DNA of 44,920 nucleotides from a virus (IMGVR_UViG_3300021409_000086:1-44920), one strand, 5' to 3'; shown: positions 15,354 through 24,888, numbered from the stretch's first letter. The notes: generated by a model not told the origin, from the sequence alone. Numbers and translations: made by a program.

Positions 15354-17865
15354 TGATGACTCTCCAAATCGCGCCACCTGGGCGAAGTTCCTCGGCGATT
15401 GCCTGCTGGGCTCCGCGCTTTGCCGAGTCCGCGTAGGCCTGGCCGACAGCCTGCATGTCTTGAGTGGAAGTACCGCTGCCCGAGTCCGGCACCGCAATGG
15501 TTTGCTGAATGAGCACCTGAGTCGATGATGCCGACCCTCCCCCGCCAATCGCCTTCACCCCCAACGAGCCGTCAGAGGTTCGGGACAGAGGCAGAATTGC
15601 CTCAGGCCCCGCCTCTCCCATAAGGCCCAAATTCCCACCAGCCATGCCAAATGCGGTTGGGGAGGAGACCAGCCCGTTTGTAAATGCGCCGCCCTTAGCG
15701 AACATCTGGATGCCGTCCAGCCAAGCCCCGCCCTTCGCCTGAGTCTTTGTCCAGTTCGAGAAAGCGGCGCCGGTGTAGTCCGATTGCGACGAGCCCGCAG
15801 TTGCACCGCCGCTGAACAGACCGCCAATGGCCGAGACACCCGCCGAGAGAAGCCCGCTTGTCGCTTGGCGCGCTGCAATCTTGGCTATGTCTGCCAGCAC
15901 CGATTTGGTGAAGTCCGCGAACGACGCCTTGCCGGTCAAAACGAAGTTGCTGACCTGATCCTCCAGACCACTGAAAACGCTGGTAAACAGCCCCTTGGTC
16001 TGCCCAGCCACGTCCTGAGCACTGTCGAGATAATCGGCCAGAGCGGCTGTCGCCCCGTTCGTCCAATCGGCCTGGGCCTTGTCCAGACCAGAGTAGTAGT
16101 CCTGCTGGATCGAAAGGCGCTCGGCCAGCGCGGCTTTGAGTTGTCCGGTTTGCTTTTTGAAGTTTTCTGGACTGAGGTCGCCAGTGTTGAACTGCTTCTG
16201 CAGGTCCGCCATCTGCTGGTTGTAGTCTTCGCGTATCGCAAGGTCCTGCTTCAGTCGATCGCGTGCCTTTTCGCCAAGCCCGATCCCTGCAATCTCTTGA
16301 TCGAATCCGGATTTAGCCGTCCGGTTGGCCGCATCAAGTGTGGCGGCGTAAGCGGCGGCCTTGGCCTCGTCTTCATTTGCCTGTTTAAGCTTCTTCTTCG
16401 CATCCAGCTCGGCAGCCAACCCGAGCAGCCGCTTCTGTTGCTCCGAATTGATCCCGACCAGTTTCCCCGACTCTATCTCGAACTGAACCTTTGCGACTTC
16501 CGTGGCGTTTCTTCGGGCATCGACCGAGGTGTTGATCAGTTCGATTTGCCGTTGCAGGTCGGTCTCGGAGTCCTTGAAAGAGTCCTGAATCTTCTTGGCA
16601 GCAGCGGCCGCGTCAGATGCCGCCTTTTTCGCGGCAGCGGCAGCCGCAGCAATAGCAGCGGGATCCACGCCAGATCCGGTGCCAGGGGTAACAGACAGAT
16701 TGGTCTTGGCCAGTTCCGCCGCAGCGGCCTTGGCATTGGCCACGTAGCTTTTGAACTTGTCCCCAGCCAGAGGCGTTTCGAGGTCTTCCTTGATCTTGCC
16801 CGCCGCTTGCGCAGCAACGCCAAACTGCACTTGGGCACTGTTAGCAAAATCGGCGGCGTTCTGTTTGAACTGCTTGGACGTTTCGCCAAAGGTCAACGTA
16901 CCCAGTGCCGAGTTCGCTTGCGCCGCGAGGTTATCGGTGTGGCCCACAGCCGTGGCGAACAAACCGACCAGAGTGTTGGCCACGATATCGAAAACACGAA
17001 CCACCCCGTCGCCCGCGTTGACCACGAACGCAGTGGATTCGACAAGCTTCTCGCCGAGGTCGCCCACCACTCCTTTCAGGCCGCCTGCCTGCTTGGCAGA
17101 CGAATTGATGTCCTTGGTGAACTGCGCCAGCACCGGCAGGAACTCGGCGGCCAGCATGGTTTTCGCAGAGGTCAGGTACTGCTCAAGGCCTTGGACCTCG
17201 ATCCCGAATTGCTTGGCAGCCGCGATGGTGCCTTCATCCATGATCACCCCAGCAGCCTCAGCCGAGGCGCCGAGCTCGTCGAAGGCCTTACCACCGTTGC
17301 GCAGTAGCGGGACCAAAGCAGTGGAGTCGTTGGCGATCGCCTCCATGTAGAAGGTCATTTCCTGCTGGTTGACGTTGGCTTTTTCAAGGCTCGTCACGTA
17401 CAGGGCCAGCGCATCCTTGCTGTTCAGCTTTTTGAAGCTGTCGGCCGTGACACCGACCTTGGGCGCGATGTTGGTGAAGAAGTCCTTGAGGGCACCACCA
17501 CCCGTATTCGCAAAGTCTCCCAGCTTGTCGTTGGTGTCCTTAAAGATGTCAGCCAGCTTGTCCTGCTGGATGCCGACGCTTTGAGCGCCAGCCGCGTATT
17601 TCTGGAATTCCGTCGTGCCCAGACCGGCCAGCGCCGCTTGGTTCGATATCTCCTTCGCCACACTTGCCGAGTGCACGACCAGTGCAGTGAGCACCGCCGG
17701 GATCGAGCCGACGGCCGCCCCTACCCCTTTTGCCAGGCTATCGAAGGACTTGGCGATTTCGGCAGTGCGCTTCTTGGACTCCTGGCTTGCCTTGTCGAGC
17801 GGGCCAGTGAAGGCACCGATCTTCGCAATCAGATCAAGCGTCAGGGTGCCCAGTGAGTTGGCCAT
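15343..17865 (-). CDS. H: Tail tape measure protein
   Basis: 840 residues, mostly helical and Ala/Lys/Gln-rich. It starts MANSLGTLTLDLIAKIGAFTGPLDKASQESKK, a lambda-H-like opening given here in two parts of known pattern (LTLDLIAKIG, FTGPLDKA). A coiled coil covers roughly 400-600; the C-terminal 200 contain a Gly-rich stretch and the conserved GEAGPEAILPL motif. It sets tail length and threads the tube. It lies right after the G/GT chaperones as in lambda. Confidence 0.95.
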   Translation of the reverse strand: MANSLGTLTLDLIAKIGAFTGPLDKASQESKKRTAEIAKSFDSLAKGVGAAVGSIPAVLTALVVHSASVAKEISNQAALAGLGTTEFQKYAAGAQSVGIQQDKLADIFKDTNDKLGDFANTGGGALKDFFTNIAPKVGVTADSFKKLNSKDALALYVTSLEKANVNQQEMTFYMEAIANDSTALVPLLRNGGKAFDELGASAEAAGVIMDEGTIAAAKQFGIEVQGLEQYLTSAKTMLAAEFLPVLAQFTKDINSSAKQAGGLKGVVGDLGEKLVESTAFVVNAGDGVVRVFDIVANTLVGLFATAVGHTDNLAAQANSALGTLTFGETSKQFKQNAADFANSAQVQFGVAAQAAGKIKEDLETPLAGDKFKSYVANAKAAAAELAKTNLSVTPGTGSGVDPAAIAAAAAAAKKAASDAAAAAKKIQDSFKDSETDLQRQIELINTSVDARRNATEVAKVQFEIESGKLVGINSEQQKRLLGLAAELDAKKKLKQANEDEAKAAAYAATLDAANRTAKSGFDQEIAGIGLGEKARDRLKQDLAIREDYNQQMADLQKQFNTGDLSPENFKKQTGQLKAALAERLSIQQDYYSGLDKAQADWTNGATAALADYLDSAQDVAGQTKGLFTSVFSGLEDQVSNFVLTGKASFADFTKSVLADIAKIAARQATSGLLSAGVSAIGGLFSGGATAGSSQSDYTGAAFSNWTKTQAKGGAWLDGIQMFAKGGAFTNGLVSSPTAFGMAGGNLGLMGEAGPEAILPLSRTSDGSLGVKAIGGGGSASSTQVLIQQTIAVPDSGSGTSTQDMQAVGQAYADSAKRGAQQAIAEELRPGGAIWRVINGR

Positions 17866-17883
17866 TCATTGTCTCCGAGATAA

Positions 17884-18524
17884 TCAGGCCCACGCCTCCA
17901 GCGCTTCCTCAAGGGTCAGTTCCCGAGCAGCCTCATGGGGTAGGAAGTCGGAAAGCTTGAAATCGCCATCCTTCGAGATCCTGTTGGCATAGATGGTGGT
18001 CAGCACCGCAACAGCCCGCTCGATGCGCGCGGCCGGGTTCAACGATCCGCGCTCGCGGCGGTACTTGGCCCACCGGTTAAACTCCCGAAGTGTCAGGCGC
18101 TCTTGGGCTTCCGCGATCGTGGTGCCGCCGATCCCCGCGAGGACGAGCTCGTGCCAGAGCTCTTCGATGGGGGTGAAGTCGTCGTCTTTCCCAGGTTGTT
18201 CACCTCGAAAATGGCCGCCAGGAGCGCAACGGTCAGCCGACCATCGAGCGCCCCTCGCTCAGGATCCGCAGTCCCGGTGATGTCGCCGACGGTGAAGACA
18301 GGGTTGCCCTCTTCATCGCAGACGCTCGCAGCGATACGGCCGGCGAGATTGTCATGCTTCCCGTTCAGGGCAGTGACATCGCTGACGGCGGCCTGGTATC
18401 CCAGCGGGCGGATGAACACGGTCGCGATGTACTCATCCTCGCCCTGTGACCACTTGATTTCCTTCTCGACCGGGCGCCCGGTGAAGGCGCCGACCGATTT
18501 GAGGCTTTCGAGAGTCAGTTTCAT
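17884..18524 (-). CDS. Tail assembly chaperone GT, -1 frameshift fusion
   Basis: The first 113 codons are those of the G-like gene; a -1 slip at GGGAAAG (18186-18192) joins them to a 100-codon open frame ending in TGA at 17884, giving about 213 residues. The second part (DDDFTPIEELWHELV, then LTLREFNRWAKYRRERG) has no start codon of its own and good coding character. The GT product binds the tape measure and recruits tube subunits. The heptamer is identical to that of lambda. Confidence 0.88.
18093..18524 (-). CDS. G: Tail assembly chaperone G (unshifted product)
   Basis: 143 residues. The N-terminal part (LTLESLKSVGAFTGRPVEKE, FIRPLGYQAAVSD) matches tail chaperones; after the slippery site the zero frame ends in a low-complexity Ser/Arg-rich tail. 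Its ATG overlaps the tail tube stop by one base. G is made in excess over GT in lambda. Confidence 0.88.
   Translation of the reverse strand: MKLTLESLKSVGAFTGRPVEKEIKWSQGEDEYIATVFIRPLGYQAAVSDVTALNGKHDNLAGRIAASVCDEEGNPVFTVGDITGTADPERGALDGRLTVALLAAIFEVNNLGKTTTSPPSKSSGTSSSSRGSAAPRSRKPKSA
18186..18192 (-). promoter_or_regulatory. Slippery heptamer for programmed -1 frameshift
   Basis: GGGAAAG on the minus strand is placed in X-XXY-YYZ phase relative to the G start (codons GGA AAG). Slippage opens the downstream frame that ends at 17884. Confidence 0.88.
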
Positions 18525-19255
18525 TACGCAGCCGCCTTACGAATCCAGGCCGAACCACCGGAACGCTGGATGGTGGCAGCAGTGGTCACGACGGTGTTGG
18601 CAGCGAAATCGAACGGGAAGTCGGAGACATAACCGTCGAACAGGAACCAGGTTCGCGTGGAGGGCAGGACGAAGTCAGGTTCGTCAGAGACCACCGCCGT
18701 AGCAGCAGCACCGCTGCCCGCGCCGCCGGTAAGGGCTACGCTTGGAGCGCTGGTGTAGCCGGTACCGGCATTAGTGATGGTGAAGCCGGTGACCTTGCCG
18801 TCGGCGACTTGAGCGGTAGCGGTAGCGCCTGAGCCACCACCGCCAGTCAGGGCGACGGTTGGAGCTGACGTGTAGCCTGTGCCTGGATTCGTCAGGTTGA
18901 GCGCTTGAAGCGCTCCCGCCGGGCCTACGGTGGGTGCGATACCTTTACCATCCGACCAGCCGACCGCCCAACGGATACTTTCGATGCTGTCGTCTTCCGC
19001 CAGCTGGTGCAGGCGCACGTGCGATGCATTGCGCGGATCTGCGTTCAGGGTCAGCGACGCTTGGCCGGGAGTGCGCAAACCGCGCATGTAGCTGCGAACA
19101 GTTTCGCTCAGGCAGGTCGTCTCGATCTGATCGGCAGGGTTGCCGCCCGGACTGAAAGCCGTGGCGCACTCGATTTCGAGGATCTCGAACTGCGCCGGGT
19201 TGGCGGATTTCGGCACCAGGGCGTAAATCTGGGTTCCTTGGGACAGAATCGACAT
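18524..19255 (-). CDS. V: Major tail tube protein with inserted Gly-rich repeats
   Basis: 243 residues. The N-terminal 115 residues ([27 protein letters not shown]) and the C-terminal 50 ([20 protein letters not shown]) form the tube fold. Between them, at about 118-190, lie two near-copies of a unit containing [21 protein letters not shown], which is not part of the usual fold and may project from the tube. ATG at 19255 (MSILSQ) has GGAG 9 bases upstream. Confidence 0.92.
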   Translation of the reverse strand: MSILSQGTQIYALVPKSANPAQFEILEIECATAFSPGGNPADQIETTCLSETVRSYMRGLRTPGQASLTLNADPRNASHVRLHQLAEDDSIESIRWAVGWSDGKGIAPTVGPAGALQALNLTNPGTGYTSAPTVALTGGGGSGATATAQVADGKVTGFTITNAGTGYTSAPSVALTGGAGSGAAATAVVSDEPDFVLPSTRTWFLFDGYVSDFPFDFAANTVVTTAATIQRSGGSAWIRKAAA

Positions 19256-19278
19256 GGTGATCTCCAAATGTCGGGCAT

Positions 19279-19300
19279 AAAAAAACCCGCACATGGCGGG
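19279..19300 (-). terminator. Intrinsic terminator before the tail tube gene
   Basis: CCCGC-CATGT-GCGGG followed by seven T on the minus strand, just ahead of the ribosome site of the tube gene. Confidence 0.7.
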
Positions 19301-19319
19301 CCGGATGGTTTGGGTAGAG

Positions 19320-19688
19320 CTATCGAGGAACAAGCCAGTCGATATCGAAGCTCGACCGGTAAAGCTTTGTCTCGGTGTCCTTGCTCTCGCCGCCCCAGCG
19401 CGTCACATAGGCTTGCAACTCGATGGCGGCGCTGATCGCCGCGGTCACGGCACGGGCCGATGTGGCGGTGGTGCCGTACACGTCGACCTGCAGCGTGTAG
19501 CCGTCGAGGTCTGGGCGACCGGCAAGGTAGTTCTCCGGGCTGCCAGTCACCAACTGCCATACGGCATAGGGCTTGGCGACACCCTCGGGCGCTTCCCCGA
19601 ATGGATACAGCCTAGTTGGGGACAGGCCCAGGAGCGCGGTCACGCCAGCATCGGCGGCGCACACGGCGAAGATCGGGGCTGAGTTCAC
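19320..19688 (-). CDS. Tail completion protein (DUF3168)
   Basis: 122 residues with the DUF3168 pattern: [17 protein letters not shown] at the start, [21 protein letters not shown], then [11 protein letters not shown] and the C-terminal SSFDIDWL. It terminates the tail tube and faces the connector. The ATG overlaps the stop of the gp10-like gene by 4 bases. Confidence 0.88.
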   Translation of the reverse strand: MNSAPIFAVCAADAGVTALLGLSPTRLYPFGEAPEGVAKPYAVWQLVTGSPENYLAGRPDLDGYTLQVDVYGTTATSARAVTAAISAAIELQAYVTRWGGESKDTETKLYRSSFDIDWLVPR

Positions 19689-20185
19689 GCTGTCGTTCCT
19701 TTCTTGGCCGCTCGCTTGATTGCTCGATCGATGGCCTTCTCGTATTCAGTGATGAACGTGTTTGTGGCGAGGCTGATGTTTTCCGCCAGCGCGTTACGCA
19801 TGAATGGCTTCGCAGCGGCGGTGGACGTGCCGAATTCGACGAATGCCCAATAACGGGTGTCGCCACCTGGATACCCGCTGTCAGTACCTTTCGGTTTGGA
19901 TTTCGGGATGCGAGCCCCGCCCAGGACGCCAACACGGAACCCAAGATTGCCGGTTGCCTTGAACAGCCTCCCGTTCCATCGAAGCGCAATGTTCTTGTAG
20001 ATAGCCGCGGCCGTTTTCGGGTCGTCGATCCGATTGGCATTTTGCTTGGCGGCGTCAGCAACGACTTGGGCGGCCTTGCGCAGCGCAGATCGCCCGCCCT
20101 TGCGCTTGGCGTCATAGCTGATCGACTCAAGCTTGGAGACCAGCGAGTCGATCCCCTCAAGCTTGAACTCGATGCCGTCAGCCAT
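19685..20185 (-). CDS. HK97 gp10-like tail component
   Basis: 166 residues beginning FKLEGIDSLVSKLESIS and ending in a basic helix (YEKAIDRAIKRAAKKG), the typical gp10 layout with YWAFVEFGTS in the centre. It takes part in the head-tail joint. Overlaps both neighbours by a few bases. Confidence 0.9.
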   Translation of the reverse strand: MADGIEFKLEGIDSLVSKLESISYDAKRKGGRSALRKAAQVVADAAKQNANRIDDPKTAAAIYKNIALRWNGRLFKATGNLGFRVGVLGGARIPKSKPKGTDSGYPGGDTRYWAFVEFGTSTAAAKPFMRNALAENISLATNTFITEYEKAIDRAIKRAAKKGTTA

Positions 20186-20516
20186 CGTTCACTCCTTTCG
20201 CCACCAGGATGGTGAGGTATTCCAGCCCAGAGTTGGGGTCAGGCAGCGCCGGGCCCTTGATGTCGTAGACCTCGCCCCGATAGATGATCCGCATAGTCGG
20301 CAACACGCCGGAGCGGTATCGAATCACGATGCGAGCCGAGGCCTCGGACTGGGCTGCCTGCGCGGCGATCAATTCGCGTGCACTGAGTGGCGTCACCGCC
20401 GCCGGCACTTTCGCCCACACCGTTGACCAGCTAGGCACCATTTCGCCGGTGACCGGGTCCTGCACCTCGCCCAGCGTTTGGAAATCAACTCGGTGCCGCA
20501 GCTTACCGGCCAGCAT
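20178..20516 (-). CDS. Head closure / head-tail adaptor
   Basis: 112 residues of the SPP1 gp16 / HK97 gp7 type: MLAGKLRHRVDFQT opening, VPAAVTPLSARELI, IRYRSGVLPTMRI.Y and the closing YLTILVAKG. It plugs the portal after packaging. The ATG at 20516 overlaps the previous stop by one base (TGATG). Confidence 0.9.
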   Translation of the reverse strand: MLAGKLRHRVDFQTLGEVQDPVTGEMVPSWSTVWAKVPAAVTPLSARELIAAQAAQSEASARIVIRYRSGVLPTMRIIYRGEVYDIKGPALPDPNSGLEYLTILVAKGVNDG

Positions 20517-20992
20517 CAAACACCCATCCTTATGCGGTCCGGCATCAGTAGGTGCTGGGAGGCCAGTGGCAGCTCGGTAGCGATAGTCCCCGTGACGACC
20601 TCCTCCCGGTTGGCGAACAGGTGCCCCAGTTTCAGCAGGCACGCTGCTTGGATCGCCGGATTGAGCACCATCCCATAGGCAACCGCGTCGGCTCGGTCGT
20701 AAGCGTCGGCCAGCGCCTGACGGGCATGCTCGAGTAGACGGCAGCGCAACGTATGGTCTTGCTCTGCGTCGGCGGCGATCACCGCAGCGGTGTTCGCCGC
20801 CCTGGCCTGCTGCAGCGCCAGATGAACGCCAGATCGGGCCTGATCAAGCGACACCTGATCCAGATAGAAACGGCGATTCAGGAACTGCATCGCCGCCTCC
20901 TCTGCCGCGTCGAGTTGCGACTGCACCAGCACCTGGTCTTCTGGCTCAGCCAGCAGGTGGTGCATGGCAATGTCGATATCGATCACGGACAT
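20516..20992 (-). CDS. Head-tail connector (gp6-like)
   Basis: 158 residues, helical. The opening MSVIDIDIAMHHLLAE and the FLNRRFYLD and LKLGHLFANREEVVTG stretches match the phage gp6 adaptor family that extends the portal. It lies in the normal place between capsid and closure genes. Confidence 0.88.
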   Translation of the reverse strand: MSVIDIDIAMHHLLAEPEDQVLVQSQLDAAEEAAMQFLNRRFYLDQVSLDQARSGVHLALQQARAANTAAVIAADAEQDHTLRCRLLEHARQALADAYDRADAVAYGMVLNPAIQAACLLKLGHLFANREEVVTGTIATELPLASQHLLMPDRIRMGV

Positions 20993-20994
20993 GC

Positions 20995-21480
20995 TCAGAC
21001 CTCCAACGGATGGCGCGACACCAGTCCGCGCTGCTCCAGTTCTTCGGCGTGCTGTCGCAACACCAGATAGCTGGGTCCGCCACGTCGACGCAATTCGCCA
21101 TCATCCATGAACGACCGCAGCGGATAGACCTCGATCCTCAATGGGTTCGGCTCGAGCGCACTGCCCGCGTCCTCTTCGCCAGGTGACGGGCTTTCGGCGG
21201 CGCTCTCAGTCTGGGGCGTCTGCGCGGCGGCGGAGCCGTCAACGTTCACGCTGGGATCTAACACAGGCTCGACCGGCGGATTTGCCGCAACTGAGGGCGC
21301 CTGCGTCGCAGTATCCACCTGCGAGTCTGTTGCGCCCTCAGGCATCGCCGTCGTTGCCACGCCTGTAGTCGTGGCTGAGGCGGTCTCACTACTTGGCGAA
21401 GTCGCCGACGAGTCAAGAGGTGCCGGTGCAGCTTGATCGGCGATCTTCCCACCCTTTTCTTGTTTCTTGGGGCTAGCCAT
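20995..21480 (-). CDS. Pro/Ala/Thr-rich protein with conserved C-terminal domain
   Basis: 161 residues starting MASPKKQEK; ATG at 21480 has GGAG 9 bases upstream. Residues about 20-115 are low complexity (Ala, Pro, Ser, Thr, Glu); the last 45 (IEVYPLRSFMDDGELRRRGG, then YLVLRQHAEELEQRG) look like a folded unit. Location right after the capsid gene suggests a virion or assembly protein, perhaps decoration; no known function. Confidence 0.72.
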   Translation of the reverse strand: MASPKKQEKGGKIADQAAPAPLDSSATSPSSETASATTTGVATTAMPEGATDSQVDTATQAPSVAANPPVEPVLDPSVNVDGSAAAQTPQTESAAESPSPGEEDAGSALEPNPLRIEVYPLRSFMDDGELRRRGGPSYLVLRQHAEELEQRGLVSRHPLEV

Positions 21481-21532
21481 GAAATCACTCCTGTAAGGCG
21501 CCACAGGTGACGCCTTCATTGGTGGGCTGGGT

Positions 21533-22720
21533 TTAATTGGTGGTCAGCGGGCCGGTGACGAACGCCTCACCGCGGTAGATGGCAAACGCCAGGCGCTCTT
21601 CTGCACGCAAGGTGGCCATGTTGTTCTCGAAGTCCTTGTCGTTCTCGGTGGAGATCAGCACTTCGATTTCCATGCGGTCAAAGATCTGAGCGCCCAGCTT
21701 GAAAGCGCCAACCAGGAAATCGTTCTGGGTCATGGCTTGAGTCGAGACGACGGGGCGATTCCACAGGCGTGCATTGGTCCCTTCCTGGGGCTGACCAATG
21801 ATGTAGCGCCCTTCCCCGTCCTTGGTCAGCTCGATGGCGGCCCAGTCGATGGGGTTCAGGACGATGCCGTCCGATGGGAACTCGGCCAGCTCGGCCTGCA
21901 ACAGCGCCAGACGCAGACGATCAATGCGCTGCTCACCGGTCACGCTCACGCCGCCAGGTGCCGCATAGATTTGTGCAACGGTCATCAAACCTTGGAGGTT
22001 CGCGCCGGTGCCGTTGCCGTAGAGCAGCTGCGCCTCTTCTGCCATCGTCAGGCCGTAGCGGGCACGGCCGTCAATGTAGCTCTGCAACGCCGGGGCGTCG
22101 TCCAGCATCTGGCGGCTGGCCTTGAACAGATGCGCAATGGTGCGGACGTTGGCAGTAGCCAGGGCAAACTCGATGTCCGAGTACGGCTTGGCGGTGTTTT
22201 CGGCAACGGTACGCGCGTTGTTGGTGAAGCCGGTTTCGCGGATGTACTCAATCGAGTTCGACTCGGTGGTGCCGGGTGCGACCAGATCGCGGATGGTCAA
22301 GCGACGCGGGGGCGGCGTCACGATGCCGGGCAGTCGCTGCGCAGGGACCAAGTCGCCACCGGTAGCGGTGGTGATCGCTGCACGCGGCACCGAAACACGG
22401 CGCGACCCTCGGAAGGACGAACTGATGTCCTTCATTTCGTCGCTGCCGACCACCAGGGCGCCGACCGATTTTTGCGGCTCGTCTTGATGCGAGTGATCAC
22501 GGCTGGCGTTCACCAGCTTCTGCTCGGCCTCGCCCAGGCGTGCCTGCAGCTCGCCCTGCTTCACCAGCATCTCGTCGACCTTCGCTCGAGTCTCCTCGCT
22601 CATCGCGCCGGAAGCTTTGATCTGCTTCTCGGTGACCTCGGCCTGGCTTTTGATTTGGTCGCCGATACCCTTGAGCGCGGCGTTGATTTCTTTGACTTGG
22701 GCTTCGTAGTCCACGGTCAT
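21533..22720 (-). CDS. Major capsid protein, HK97 fold
   Basis: 395 residues. The first 80 form a coiled-coil scaffold-like region (KEINAALKGIGDQIKSQAE) that is normally removed by the protease; the rest is the HK97 fold with RRLTIRDLVAPGTTES, QSYIDGRARYGL and the closing ERLAFAIYRGEAFVTG. The ATG overlaps the protease stop by 4 bases. Confidence 0.96.
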   Translation of the reverse strand: MTVDYEAQVKEINAALKGIGDQIKSQAEVTEKQIKASGAMSEETRAKVDEMLVKQGELQARLGEAEQKLVNASRDHSHQDEPQKSVGALVVGSDEMKDISSSFRGSRRVSVPRAAITTATGGDLVPAQRLPGIVTPPPRRLTIRDLVAPGTTESNSIEYIRETGFTNNARTVAENTAKPYSDIEFALATANVRTIAHLFKASRQMLDDAPALQSYIDGRARYGLTMAEEAQLLYGNGTGANLQGLMTVAQIYAAPGGVSVTGEQRIDRLRLALLQAELAEFPSDGIVLNPIDWAAIELTKDGEGRYIIGQPQEGTNARLWNRPVVSTQAMTQNDFLVGAFKLGAQIFDRMEIEVLISTENDKDFENNMATLRAEERLAFAIYRGEAFVTGPLTTN

Positions 22721-23574
22721 TTTCCTTTCAGAGAGTTCAAGAGATTGGTTGCCGCGCTCAGAGAGGCGGTGAGGTCTGGCGCGACAGCGGTCGGCTTGTC
22801 GGTCGGGGCAGCGTTATACGTGCCCCCGCCGGTAGCGCGAGGCGTACCGGACTTGAAAGTGGCGAACAGCTCCCGACGTTGGGAACGGGGTATGCCCGCT
22901 TTTGCCAGCGCGGTATCCATGGCTTTGAGGGCATTGGTCTGAGCGGTGTCGGCAGTCTCGCGCTCGACGATTTCATTGGCCGCCAGGAGCCCAGTGGCCA
23001 GCCTCAGCTCAACTGCTCGCTTCCCACGAATGAACGTTTCGTCGTCCATGAGCTCGGCCATATCCTTAACTGGCTGGCCGCTGGTCTCGGCGTAGAGGTC
23101 GGCCATTGCGGCGTCAAACTCCTCCATGTCGTCCGAAACATCACGCAGGTAGTGGCGGTTGCCAGCTAGGAACGTCCAGCAGTTGTGGATCATCAGGAAA
23201 GCGCTGCTCGCGACCTGTCTTTCGGCACCAGCGAGGTAGATGATCGATGCGGCGCTCGCGGCCATACCGAGCACCTTGGTGGTCACCTTCTGGCTGTGCT
23301 CGCGGAGGCGGTTATAGATGGCGATACCTTCAAACATGTCGCCACCGGGCGAGTTGATGTAGACCGTAACCTCTCGATCGCCGATCGTGCGCAACGCTGC
23401 GTCGATCCGCTTGACTGTGACACCCTCGCCGTACCAGTCCTCACCAATCACCCCGTAGATCGTGATCGTGTCCGAGGTGTTTTCAACGGCGGCCTGGATA
23501 GCGGGATTCCATTTATCGAGCGCGCGCGGGCTCATCTCGCTGCGCAGGCCGCGAGACTGAATCTTGTGTTTCAT
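22717..23574 (-). CDS. Head maturation protease, ClpP-like (S14)
   Basis: 285 residues. A ClpP core covers about 36-190 with NSPGGD at 74-79, catalytic Ser107 in GMAASAAS and His130 in FLMIHN; a C-terminal Ala/Thr/Pro-rich tail follows. It cleaves the capsid delta domain during maturation. Gene order portal-protease-capsid is the HK97 standard. Confidence 0.95.
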   Translation of the reverse strand: MKHKIQSRGLRSEMSPRALDKWNPAIQAAVENTSDTITIYGVIGEDWYGEGVTVKRIDAALRTIGDREVTVYINSPGGDMFEGIAIYNRLREHSQKVTTKVLGMAASAASIIYLAGAERQVASSAFLMIHNCWTFLAGNRHYLRDVSDDMEEFDAAMADLYAETSGQPVKDMAELMDDETFIRGKRAVELRLATGLLAANEIVERETADTAQTNALKAMDTALAKAGIPRSQRRELFATFKSGTPRATGGGTYNAAPTDKPTAVAPDLTASLSAATNLLNSLKGK

Positions 23575-23577
23575 GGG

Positions 23578-24888
23578 TTACTCCTGGGAGGCGTTGCCCG
23601 ACTCGTCGAGCCAGTTCTTCAAGGCGTTGCGCGCCGTTTCTTGGGCGCCCTGTTTGCCGAGCTGGTCAAGCGGTACCAAGTTTGATTGCACGGTGAGTAC
23701 ATCGCCGCCTGGCATGCTGGGCAGGTTTTCCTTACGGCGCCCTTCATTGCGAGTCATATAGCCGTTCTGCCCCATCGTGCTCAGGTACGCGGCTCGGCCG
23801 GCGCTATCAGCACGCAGGAAGGCTTCGAGCGAGTACTCGGCGTAGTAGTTGATGCGGTCGACTGCCGTCAGGCAGAACTTATTGATGCACTGCTCAATCG
23901 GGGCTGTGTAGGACATGATGCAGTAAGTCAGAAAGGCGATCTGCTGCTGCTCCAGACCAGTACCCCAGTTGCTGCCCTTGTCGGTCTTCATCACCATCCA
24001 GGGCGGCACACCGAACCAACGGCAGATCTCCTCGACGCTGTGCCCGCGAGACTCGAGCAGTTGAGCGTCGGCTGGATTGATACCCAGCGATTCTGGCTTC
24101 ACTCCCTGCTCGAACACAGGGCTCTTTCCTGCGTTCAGTGCTCCGCTGATCGTCTTCACGTATTCGCGGAAATCTGCTCGCTGTGCAGGAGTCATGATGC
24201 GGTCAACCGAGAAGCCCACGGTAGGCATCATGCCGTTCTTGAACGTGCTGTTCGCCGCGTCATCGGCGGCCATGGCTGCGCCGAAGACATCTGCACCGTA
24301 GCGGATTGCTGACATTCCCACCCGCCCATCTAGCGTGAAGGCTGGGATGTGCAACATGTCTCCTCGCAGGATTTCGCGCCGTGCGCCCTTCCGAGGCCTG
24401 AAGTAGTACAGGAGACGTCCGTTATCGTCGGTCTCGAGGTCCACCCTCGAAGGCATCAGAAAGTCCAAAGCGACCACCTTGCCTGCTGCGCGGTGGATCT
24501 CGCAGTAAGCGTTGCCCCACAGCAGCATCGATGCGACTACCGACTGCCAGAACTGGAACGCTGCCATGTCCTCGTTCGGGCTGGTGTGCAGCACATCGTA
24601 CAAACGGAAGTCACGAGCGTTCTCACGCCCCCCATCCGGCAGGCGGCGATAGATATTCAGCGGCAAACCCGCGACCGACGTGGAGATGATCCGGACACAC
24701 GCCCACACCGCCGATAGACGCATAGCCTTGTCTACGGATACCGATTTACCGCTGCTCGATTTGTTGCCAGAAAAGGCGCTCCAGAATCCTCCATCAGACA
24801 GCCTGATCTTGCTGCCTGCCCACTCGCTGATGCTCGCGGAGGGTCGAGCTGCCGCTGCGCCCAAGGCTCGAATGATTGAATTAGTCAC
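23578..24888 (-). CDS. Portal protein (HK97 type)
   Basis: 436 residues with the portal core AVWACVRIISTSVAGLPLNIYRR in two parts (AVWACVRIISTSV, LPLNIYRR), the EDMAAFQFWQ.VV.SMLLWGNAY region and GVPPWMVM near 295. The dodecamer forms the DNA entry vertex and docks terminase. Translation starts with GTG at 24888, overlapping the small membrane gene upstream by 8 bases. Confidence 0.95.
   Translation of the reverse strand: MTNSIIRALGAAAARPSASISEWAGSKIRLSDGGFWSAFSGNKSSSGKSVSVDKAMRLSAVWACVRIISTSVAGLPLNIYRRLPDGGRENARDFRLYDVLHTSPNEDMAAFQFWQSVVASMLLWGNAYCEIHRAAGKVVALDFLMPSRVDLETDDNGRLLYYFRPRKGARREILRGDMLHIPAFTLDGRVGMSAIRYGADVFGAAMAADDAANSTFKNGMMPTVGFSVDRIMTPAQRADFREYVKTISGALNAGKSPVFEQGVKPESLGINPADAQLLESRGHSVEEICRWFGVPPWMVMKTDKGSNWGTGLEQQQIAFLTYCIMSYTAPIEQCINKFCLTAVDRINYYAEYSLEAFLRADSAGRAAYLSTMGQNGYMTRNEGRRKENLPSMPGGDVLTVQSNLVPLDQLGKQGAQETARNALKNWLDESGNASQE

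Noticed and set aside
15784-17307. 507-codon plus-strand open frame
   Set aside because: Antisense of the tape measure gene with biased composition; no start signal or domain.
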